From: Alphaproteobacteria bacterium
Lineage (GTDB): Bacteria > Pseudomonadota > Alphaproteobacteria > Rs-D84
Direction: 5' to 3'
NCBI GenBank assembly: GCA_024402735.1
Contig: JAKSTE010000015.1
Coordinates: 1 to 10,206, forward strand
Length of the DNA stretch: 10,206 nucleotides
Shown: in pieces, positions 1-5,121 of the stretch
How the letters are laid out: the number at the start of each line of letters is the position of its first letter
How positions within the stretch are numbered: position 1 is the first letter of the stretch
Notes under the pieces: generated by a model
Seen by the model: the letters and a program-made list of their open reading frames with translations, nothing else
What the model was told of the DNA's origin: nothing
The model's database searches: none
Made by a program: the position numbers and the translations under genes

Positions 1-277
1 TAAGTAAAGTTTTTGCAGAATTGTTTTTTGCAGAACGAGATTTTGTACTAGCTGTACGTTCTAATCTGTTAACAGAATTAGTTCTTGTAGAAGAAGGTCT
101 GGAAGTTATAGCTTTTTTAATTGTTGCTCTGCTAAGAGAAGATTGGGGCCTTTGATTTTCAGTTTTAGAAGGTGTATTTGTTGTTCTAGTTACTGTGTTT
201 GCAGTACGACTAGCAGCGTTAGCAACACTAACACTCATGCAGCTGCACACTAACAAAAATAGAAAAAACTTCTTCAT
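1..277 (-). CDS. Exported Ser/Thr/Arg-rich basic protein, N-terminal part (runs off left edge)
   Basis: An open frame starts at the ATG at 277-275 and reads 92 codons to the window edge without a stop. Residues 1-21 look like a Sec signal peptide: MKK, a Phe/Leu-rich core, and a likely cleavage after Ala-Asn-Ala (19-21). The visible mature part (22-92) is low in complexity: 27 of 71 residues are Ser or Thr, 15 are Arg or Lys, and only 2 are acidic, so it should be disordered and strongly basic. Ser/Thr residues commonly flank Arg, but no exact repeat unit is seen. An AGAAAGGG stretch directly precedes the ATG, and a 6-bp inverted repeat (282-296) lies just upstream, so the ribosome site could be partly paired in the mRNA. 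I do not recognise the family. The missing C-terminal part probably carries any folded domain. The gene lies 65 bases downstream of infA on the same strand and could be co-transcribed with it. Confidence 0.6.
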   Translation of the reverse strand, partial: MKKFFLFLLVCSCMSVSVANAASRTANTVTRTTNTPSKTENQRPQSSLSRATIKKAITSRPSSTRTNSVNRLERTASTKSRSAKNNSAKTLL

Positions 278-342
278 CCCTTTCTTCTATGAAGAATGGT
301 AGCAAAATTCTAATATTTTAAGCAAGGGTTTTTATAAAAAAA

Positions 343-594
343 TCACTGATGTTTTTGGGGAGTTTCTGTAGCATGATTTCTTTCTACAAAAGTAATACGA
401 CCTTTGTCTAAATCATAAGGAGTCATCTCAACGTGAACGTTTTCTCCAACGTTAACCCAAATACGAGCTTTGCGCATTTTTCCGCATACTGTAGCCAAAA
501 TAACATGACCATTTTCAAGCTTTACCCTGAACATAGTATTAGGTAATCTTTCTTCAACTGTTCCAGAAAAAACAATCACATCATCTTTAGCCAT
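343..594 (-). CDS. infA: Translation initiation factor IF-1
   Basis: IF-1 binds the A site of the 30S subunit during initiation and helps IF-2 and IF-3 select the initiator tRNA. The 83-residue product is a single S1-type OB fold with the family's landmarks: LPNTMFRVKLENGH (17-30), CGKMRKARI (37-45) and VEMTPYDLDKGRITF (55-69). I start at the ATG at 594 because an AGGA (minus strand, 601-604) sits 6 bases before it; reading further upstream would need a TTG start without a ribosome site. Most IF-1 proteins have about 72 residues. This one carries about 11 extra C-terminal residues after the last strand, and the stretch usually close to IRVLAGD reads IWVNVGE. It is divergent from the outer-membrane gene and may share a transcript with the exported protein downstream. 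No hairpin terminator follows it. Confidence 0.95.
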   Translation of the reverse strand: MAKDDVIVFSGTVEERLPNTMFRVKLENGHVILATVCGKMRKARIWVNVGENVHVEMTPYDLDKGRITFVERNHATETPQKHQ

Positions 595-600
595 AAAATA

Positions 601-604
601 TCCT
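601..604 (-). promoter_or_regulatory. Shine-Dalgarno of infA (decides the start)
   Basis: The minus strand reads AGGA, then six bases, then the ATG at 594. This fixes the start at Met-Ala-Lys rather than the in-frame TTG at 618. Confidence 0.75.
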
Positions 605-623
605 ATTTTTTTATACAAGTGAG

Positions 624-652
624 ATATTATTCTTATAAAACAAAAAAAGCAA
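624..652 (-). promoter_or_regulatory. Putative infA promoter
   Basis: On the minus strand a TTGCTT (647-652) is separated by 17 bases from TAATAT (624-629). Transcription would start near 617, giving a leader of about 23 bases that contains the AGGA ribosome site. The -10 is only a 4/6 match in very AT-rich DNA, so the call is tentative. Confidence 0.3.
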
Positions 653-705
653 GTTTTATTTACAAAACTTATGTTTTTATCCTAGTAAAACGCTTTATAA
701 ATATC

Positions 706-734
706 TTTGTTCTAAGTATATTTTATGTTATAAT
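706..734 (+). promoter_or_regulatory. Extended -10 promoter of the outer-membrane protein gene
   Basis: A perfect TATAAT (729-734) is preceded by TGT, giving an extended -10 (TGnTATAAT). A weak -35 (TTTGTT, 706-711) lies 17 bases upstream. A second box, TATACT, sits at 735-740. The start codon is at 746, so transcription would begin at about 741-742 or even closer to the ATG, leaving a leader of five bases or less. Confidence 0.5.
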
Positions 735-745
735 TATACTCTGTA

Positions 746-1660
746 ATGAATAAGAAAAAACTGATTTTTTCTATGGTTTTAGCATTGTATTCAAGTAGCG
801 TTCTGGCTAATTGGGAATACGATGGATATTATACAAGAGACGGACATTATTCTGATAAAGGGGCAAGATTTGTTCTTGGTGCTCGTGGTGGAGTGACATA
901 TGGAACAGGTAGTATGAAGAATAAGGTTGGTAGCTTATATGCTTTTGATGGAGAATCTGAGTTTAATGTTTCTTCTTTGCCTGTAAAAGAGAATTTTTCC
1001 AAATTTGGTTTTGCTGCAAATGCAAATATAGGTTTTGTTGTACCAACGTATTCTAATTGGAGAATAGAATTAGAATGGGATAAAATAGCAAAGACAGAAT
1101 ATAACCAAATTCCTTTGTTTAGTGGCTCAGTTGAAGTTACTAATTTGGACGGTTCAAAAGATACCCAAAATAAAAATAGTGGAGGGGTTTCTTCTTCTAT
1201 AACCACAGATGTTATCTCTGCTATGGTTTATTATGATTTTTTTGGTGATGAAAAGCATAAAACTGCAAATCAATTTATTCCATATGTTGGTCTGGGAATA
1301 GGATACGCTAATTCTAGAACGACATTAAAGTTATCAGATATATATGGTGATTTATCAAATTATGGAATAGGTGGGTATGATCCTGATTTGCGTGATTATG
1401 GGTTTGTTGAAAGCGATGGCGATATTATAAATTTTTATGAATCAACTGTAGATAATGCTAATGTTGCGGCTTTAGGTTCTGTGGGTATAGCTTATGGTTT
1501 AACAGATTCAATGTTTTTAGATTTAAATGCAAAAGTTATTTATATTCCTGAAGTAAAATGGAAATTATCTAATGAAACAGGAAGTCAATATAGAGACTGG
1601 TTCTCAGCAGAGAATATGTTTCATATGAATTTTACATTAGGTTTGAGATTTGAATTTTAA
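746..1660 (+). CDS. Outer-membrane beta-barrel protein (surface-antigen/porin-like)
   Basis: The 304-residue product has a Sec signal peptide (MNKKK, hydrophobic stretch, cleavage after Val-Leu-Ala at 19-21). The mature chain has alternating amphipathic segments typical of an outer-membrane barrel and ends in a strand with terminal Phe (GLRFEF), the signal read by the BAM machine. Segments such as GARGGVTYGTG near the N-terminus, FIPYVGLGIGYA in the middle and the final strand resemble the small barrels grouped as OMP_b-brl or Msp4/P44-like surface antigens. It may be a porin or an adhesive surface protein; substrate and partner cannot be read from sequence. The ATG at 746 is chosen because it keeps the Lys-rich start of the signal peptide. 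There is no Shine-Dalgarno, and the -10 box is 11 bases away. The stop overlaps the stop of the convergent EnvC-like gene. Confidence 0.8.
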   Translation: MNKKKLIFSMVLALYSSSVLANWEYDGYYTRDGHYSDKGARFVLGARGGVTYGTGSMKNKVGSLYAFDGESEFNVSSLPVKENFSKFGFAANANIGFVVPTYSNWRIELEWDKIAKTEYNQIPLFSGSVEVTNLDGSKDTQNKNSGGVSSSITTDVISAMVYYDFFGDEKHKTANQFIPYVGLGIGYANSRTTLKLSDIYGDLSNYGIGGYDPDLRDYGFVESDGDIINFYESTVDNANVAALGSVGIAYGLTDSMFLDLNAKVIYIPEVKWKLSNETGSQYRDWFSAENMFHMNFTLGLRFEF

Positions 1661-2736
1661 GGTTCGTTAAATAAATTAGCAGGATCTACCGATTTATCTC
1701 CTCGTCTTACTTCTAAATACATTTCTGATTTTGAAGCATCCATACGTCCAATAGGTTCTCCAGCTAATACTTCTTGTCCTACTAAAGCATCGATTGTTCC
1801 CATGTTGGTCATAACAGTGTTATATCCATTTTTATGAGACATGATTATAATTTTTCCGAAGCCTCTAAAACTGTCTGCAAATTTTATAACGCCATCTGCA
1901 GGAGCAGTAACTAAAGCGTCTTTGCGTGTGCGAATTCTCCAACCGTCTGATTTTAAACCGAAAGCTGTTTTTTCGCCATATTTTACAACTAAGCTACCTT
2001 TTACAGGTGTGCGTAATTTTCTTCTTGAGAACTTTGAATTGGCAGACATTTCTGAACTACCAACACCTGCTGATAATTCTGAAATTGTTTTTGCTTTTGC
2101 TGATAAACTTTGTAATTTCTTTTGAATTTCTAATTGTTGTTTTTTTAGTTTTTCGTTTTGAGCAGATCTTGTTTTAAGAAGTTTATCTAGTTCGTTTTTT
2201 TCATTAGAATAACGTTTAGCAGATCTATCTAATTTTTCTTTTTCTATAGATCTTTCTGTTTTTAATTTGTCTAATTTTTCTTTTTTCTTTGTGGCTGTTT
2301 GTATATCTTCATCAAATTTATCTGCAGCAGAGGATAATAATGCAGAAGTTAGTACATAATTGTGCATGGTATCAGTATCAAAATTAGGATTCATGGCAAT
2401 GTATAATATACTTGATGTTGATTCTGATATACTGTCGTAACTGTTGTCTAATTCTGAGTTAATTGTTTTTAATTGAGCGTCTATATCAGCTATAACTTTG
2501 GCTATTTGATTGCGTTGTTCTTCCAAATTACTTACTTGATCAGCTTTCTTTACAAGTTTCTTTTTTGTGGTTTCGACATCTCTATCTGAAGTTAGAAGTT
2601 GTTGTTCTATTTTTTTATTTTGTTGTTCGGTTTTTTTTATTTGTGCTTGAATAGCATCTAATTCTGTTGAGCATAATGCGACATGCATATCAGAGCATAG
2701 TAGTGTAATAAAAATCAAAAATAAAGAACGACGCAT
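1657..2736 (-). CDS. EnvC-like murein hydrolase activator (coiled coil plus degenerate LytM/M23 domain)
   Basis: EnvC-type proteins are periplasmic, are recruited to the septum by FtsEX, and switch on peptidoglycan amidases for daughter-cell separation. The 359-residue product fits: an N-terminal signal sequence (about 1-23), two coiled-coil stretches (about 25-110 and 140-215) and a LytM/M23-like domain (about 243-356). The zinc-binding pattern of active M23 peptidases is missing. The usual HxxxD region reads KSDGWRIR, and the usual HLHFE motif reads EMYLE (338-342), with Tyr replacing the second His as in E. coli EnvC. An activator without its own hydrolase activity is therefore the better reading. 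In many Alphaproteobacteria envC lies just upstream of ctpA on the same strand. Here it points the other way and a Fic gene lies between them. There is no Shine-Dalgarno; the -10 lies 6 bases from the ATG. No terminator separates it from the convergent gene. Confidence 0.85.
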   Translation of the reverse strand: MRRSLFLIFITLLCSDMHVALCSTELDAIQAQIKKTEQQNKKIEQQLLTSDRDVETTKKKLVKKADQVSNLEEQRNQIAKVIADIDAQLKTINSELDNSYDSISESTSSILYIAMNPNFDTDTMHNYVLTSALLSSAADKFDEDIQTATKKKEKLDKLKTERSIEKEKLDRSAKRYSNEKNELDKLLKTRSAQNEKLKKQQLEIQKKLQSLSAKAKTISELSAGVGSSEMSANSKFSRRKLRTPVKGSLVVKYGEKTAFGLKSDGWRIRTRKDALVTAPADGVIKFADSFRGFGKIIIMSHKNGYNTVMTNMGTIDALVGQEVLAGEPIGRMDASKSEMYLEVRRGDKSVDPANLFNEP

Positions 2737-2742
2737 GTACGA

Positions 2743-2771
2743 ATTGTAATAAAAAACTAAATAAAAATCAA
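2743..2771 (-). promoter_or_regulatory. Promoter of the EnvC-like gene, start site at or next to the ATG
   Basis: On the minus strand TTGATT (2766-2771) and TACAAT (2743-2748) are 17 bases apart. Only six bases (2737-2742) separate the -10 from the ATG, so transcription should begin at about the A of the start codon. No Shine-Dalgarno is present, which agrees with a leaderless message. Confidence 0.5.
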
Positions 2772-2790
2772 ACTTCGTTTTTACAAAGTT
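2771..2790 (-). terminator. Weak candidate terminator at the end of the Fic gene
   Basis: A 7-bp stem with one G-T pair (2771-2777 with 2784-2790) and a 6-base loop spans the fic stop codon. On the minus strand it is followed by T-rich sequence (TGATTTTTATTT). The stem is short, and the -35 of the EnvC-like gene begins at its foot, so termination is likely partial. Confidence 0.35.
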
Positions 2791-3506
2791 AAAGAATTTT
2801 TAAGAAGTTTAATAATAGTTTGCTGAGTTCTAAGCATACATATATACATGTAATTATTATAGGAGTGAATATCTCCTTTATAATAATTTTTCAAATTTTC
2901 ATAATATAGTTTTTTATCTGTAGGTTTATCAAATATTATAGGTGTATAATTATTTTTTAGTAAAAACCAGTTCATTGTCATTCTGGCAACCCTTTTATTA
3001 AAATCGTTAACAGGTTGGGCAGCAATTATACTACAATGAGCTTGCAAAGCTCTATTGATAGCGTTTACAGAATTATTTTGTAGTTGATAGGTTATGTCAT
3101 CAAGTAAGTAAGGAACTTTTTCAAAAGAAGGTATTTCTATGTCTAATAAATCTAAAGCTACGGCAGAAAATCTAAATTGCCCAGCAGGGATATTTGTTCC
3201 TGTGGCTAGTCTTTTATGTATGTGTTGAATTTGTATGATATCTATATTTGTTGATTTTGGTAGATTTGCTAGATGTGTCCAGGTTTTTGCAATGTTTTGA
3301 ATATTTGCATAATCTATATAATAATCACGTTGTTGAGCAGGTATGTTATTTGGTATTTTAAAAAGGTTTGATGTTTCTGTTTGGAGTTTTGAAGGGATCC
3401 AGTGTAAACTGCTAATTTTGGCACAACGACAAGTTAGTTGTTCTAAAATAATCTTTTTATTGCTTTCGATTTCTTTTTTTAAAAATTCATTAGATTGATA
3501 ATTCAT
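2781..3506 (-). CDS. Fic-fold protein with degraded catalytic motif
   Basis: Active Fic enzymes attach AMP or other phosphate-containing groups to proteins, using the motif HxFx[D/E]GNGRxxR. This 241-residue product keeps the flap region before it (GTNIPAGQFR, 103-112) and the following helix (ARMTMNWFLLKNNYTPI, 174-190). The motif itself (164-175) reads QPVNDFNKRVAR. The catalytic His is Gln, the Phe is Val, and both glycines of GNG are Phe and Lys; Pro, Asp, Asn and the two Arg remain. The frame is intact and has a strong promoter, so it is expressed-looking rather than a plain pseudogene. It should be unable to do the usual His-dependent AMP transfer. No signal peptide is seen, so it is presumably cytoplasmic. 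The N-terminal (S/T)xxxE(G/N) inhibitory motif of many Fic proteins is not evident, and no antitoxin-like gene is adjacent. Role unknown: substrate binding without catalysis, altered chemistry or slow decay are all possible. Confidence 0.75.
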   Translation of the reverse strand: MNYQSNEFLKKEIESNKKIILEQLTCRCAKISSLHWIPSKLQTETSNLFKIPNNIPAQQRDYYIDYANIQNIAKTWTHLANLPKSTNIDIIQIQHIHKRLATGTNIPAGQFRFSAVALDLLDIEIPSFEKVPYLLDDITYQLQNNSVNAINRALQAHCSIIAAQPVNDFNKRVARMTMNWFLLKNNYTPIIFDKPTDKKLYYENLKNYYKGDIHSYNNYMYICMLRTQQTIIKLLKNSLTL

Positions 3507-3512
3507 GAGGAT

Positions 3513-3540
3513 ATAATACCCGAAATATTTATTTTGTCAA
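3513..3540 (-). promoter_or_regulatory. Strong promoter of the Fic-fold gene, start site at or next to the ATG
   Basis: On the minus strand a perfect TTGACA (3535-3540) is followed after 16 bases by TATTAT (3513-3518, 5/6 match). Exactly six bases separate the -10 from the ATG at 3506, the same spacing as in the EnvC-like gene. The intervening bases contain no Shine-Dalgarno. A leaderless transcript is predicted. Confidence 0.6.
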
Positions 3541-3561
3541 TATTGCTTCGAAAAAATCGTG

Positions 3562-3589
3562 TTGCAAAAATATGTTTTTTTACTATTCT
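3562..3589 (+). promoter_or_regulatory. Putative ctpA promoter
   Basis: TTGCAA (3562-3567) and TATTCT (3584-3589) are 16 bases apart. The start site would be near 3596, which gives a leader of about 24 bases carrying AAGGA before the ctpA ATG. Other AT-rich boxes overlap, so the exact choice is uncertain. It lies back to back with the fic promoter. Confidence 0.35.
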
Positions 3590-3619
3590 ATAAACCAGTA
3601 AAGAAAATAAGGATCATAA

Positions 3620-5020
3620 ATGTTAAAAAAATTATTCCTATTATTAGTTTTAGTGTTTCCTATTATTAATGCTGATGCTGCAAAACCTAAGAAAGAAGAA
3701 CCTATAGAACATTTAACAGAAGAACAGATTTATTCTGAACTGAAAAAATTAGCATTAGTTTTTGAAACTGCTAGAGATAACTTTGTTGAAGAAGCGGACG
3801 AAAGAAAAATGTTAGAAGGTGCTATGAATGGTATGCTTTCAGCACTAGATCCTCATTCTTCATATTTGTCTAAGGAAGATTTTAAAGAATTTAATGATAA
3901 ATCTCAGGGAGAATTTGGTGGTTTAGGAATACAAATAACAAGTGATAAAGGTGCTGTTCGTGTTATTTCTCCTATAGATGATACTCCAGCTTCAAAAGCA
4001 GGAATTAAAGCAGGTGATTATATTACACGTATAGATGGAGAACAGGTTTTTGATTTAACTTTAAATCAGGCTGTTAAAAAGATGAAAGGAAAACCTGGTA
4101 CAAAAGTAAAATTAACAATTATGCGTGAAGGTGAAGAAGCAAAAACAATAACTCTTAAGCGTGCTATCATAAAAGTTAAATCAATTAAATATGAAGAAAA
4201 AGAAGATGCTTTTTCTCTTGATGACGAAAAGGCTCCTAAAATAGGTTATATACGTATTTCTGATTTTGGAGCAACTACGACTAAGGAATTGCATGATGCA
4301 TTAAAAAGTTTAGAAAAGAAAAAAGTTGCTGGTTACGTACTAGATTTACGTAATAATCCTGGTGGCTTTTTAACTGCTGCTATAGATGTGTCAGATGCTT
4401 TCTTAGATGACGGTGAAATAGTTTCTACTCGTGGCAAAGCAAAAACAGATATAGAACGTATGTTTGCTAAAAAAGGTGATTTAGCTAACGGAAAACCAGT
4501 AGTTGTATTGATAAATCATGGGTCTGCATCTGCTTCAGAAATTGTAGCCGGTGCATTGCAAGATAATGGTCGTGCAATAATTATGGGGTCTAAGAGTTTT
4601 GGAAAAGGTAGTGTGCAACAGCAAAAACCTTTAGGTGATGGTACCGCTATTCATATTACTATAGCTCGTTATTATACTCCAAGTGGTAGATCTATTCAAA
4701 ACGAAGGAATTACCCCTGACGTTGAAGTACTACAAAGTAAATTAGAGGTGTTAGAGAAAAAAGAAAGTTTATTCTCAGAAGCTTCATTTAAAAATTCTTT
4801 GAAAAACGATGCTTCAAAGAAAAAAGATTCTAAAAAAGAAGATAAAAAAACAGAAGATGAAGAAGAGGATTATTTGAATTTAACTGACGAAGAGAAAGAT
4901 GCTAGGGATTATCAGTTACAGAGAGCTATGGATATGGTAAGAGCTATGTCTAAAATGGGACAGAAAAACATAGAGAATAAATCTTCTGATGACAAAAAAG
5001 AAGATTCTAAAAAGAAGTAA
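3620..5020 (+). CDS. ctpA: Carboxyl-terminal processing protease, S41 family
   Basis: CtpA-type proteases act in the periplasm and cut exported proteins at or near their C-termini, often to regulate peptidoglycan hydrolases and lipoproteins. The 466-residue product has a signal peptide (cleavage near Ala-Asp-Ala, 18-20), an N-terminal helical region with LDPHSSYL (76-83), a PDZ domain (about 99-183, with GGLGIQI) and the S41 core (about 205-372, with LDLRNNPGG). The catalytic pair is predicted as Ser304 in GSASASE and Lys329 in SFGKG; their spacing of 25 equals that of E. coli Prc (S452/K477). After the core comes a Lys/Asp/Glu-rich tail (about 390-466) in which a short helix, DYQLQRAMDMV, resembles the end of other CtpA proteins. 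AAGGA lies 6 bases before the ATG. It diverges from fic and ends at a strong terminator, so it is probably monocistronic. Confidence 0.93.
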   Translation: MLKKLFLLLVLVFPIINADAAKPKKEEPIEHLTEEQIYSELKKLALVFETARDNFVEEADERKMLEGAMNGMLSALDPHSSYLSKEDFKEFNDKSQGEFGGLGIQITSDKGAVRVISPIDDTPASKAGIKAGDYITRIDGEQVFDLTLNQAVKKMKGKPGTKVKLTIMREGEEAKTITLKRAIIKVKSIKYEEKEDAFSLDDEKAPKIGYIRISDFGATTTKELHDALKSLEKKKVAGYVLDLRNNPGGFLTAAIDVSDAFLDDGEIVSTRGKAKTDIERMFAKKGDLANGKPVVVLINHGSASASEIVAGALQDNGRAIIMGSKSFGKGSVQQQKPLGDGTAIHITIARYYTPSGRSIQNEGITPDVEVLQSKLEVLEKKESLFSEASFKNSLKNDASKKKDSKKEDKKTEDEEEDYLNLTDEEKDARDYQLQRAMDMVRAMSKMGQKNIENKSSDDKKEDSKKK

Positions 5021-5050
5021 AAAGGGACACATTTTTGTGTCCTTTTTCTT
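5021..5050 (+). terminator. Rho-independent terminator of ctpA
   Basis: A 7-bp GGACACA/TGTGTCC stem (5025-5031 with 5036-5042) has a TTTT loop. It is followed by TTTTTCTT and preceded by AAAG, which extends the pairing. It starts directly after the ctpA stop and separates ctpA from nifJ. Confidence 0.9.
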
Positions 5051-5060
5051 AATATTAAAC

Positions 5061-5089
5061 TTGCCTTAACACTATAAAATGTATATCAT
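5061..5089 (+). promoter_or_regulatory. Putative nifJ promoter
   Basis: TTGCCT (5061-5066) and TATCAT (5084-5089, 5/6 match) are 17 bases apart, between the ctpA terminator and nifJ. The start site would be near 5096. This leaves a leader of about 26 bases that contains the AAAGG ribosome site. Confidence 0.4.
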
Positions 5090-5109
5090 TCTTTCCATAA
5101 TTAATGGGG

Positions 5110-5114
5110 AAAGG
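5110..5114 (+). promoter_or_regulatory. Shine-Dalgarno of nifJ (decides the start)
   Basis: AAAGG lies 7 bases before the ATG at 5122. The in-frame ATG at 5104 has no ribosome site and sits on the upstream edge of this one, so 5122 is the better start. Confidence 0.65.
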
Positions 5115-5121
5115 TTTTAGT

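Noticed and set aside
847..1206. Antisense open frame of 119 codons inside the outer-membrane gene
   Set aside because: It has no ribosome site and no recognisable domain, and it lies wholly within a well-supported gene. Similar open frames opposite nifJ, carD and the EnvC-like gene were dismissed for the same reasons.
1657..2736. Active M23 zinc metallopeptidase
   Set aside because: The first His-x3-Asp and the HxH zinc ligands are absent (EMYLE in place of HLHFE), so the EnvC-type activator reading is preferred.
2781..3506. Fic/Doc toxin-antitoxin module
   Set aside because: The catalytic His is missing and no small antitoxin-like gene is adjacent on either side.
4800..5017. Frameshift at the charged end of ctpA
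   Set aside because: The Lys/Asp/Glu-rich tail still contains the conserved DYQLQRAMDMV helix in frame and ends at a stop directly before the terminator, so it is a genuine low-complexity tail.
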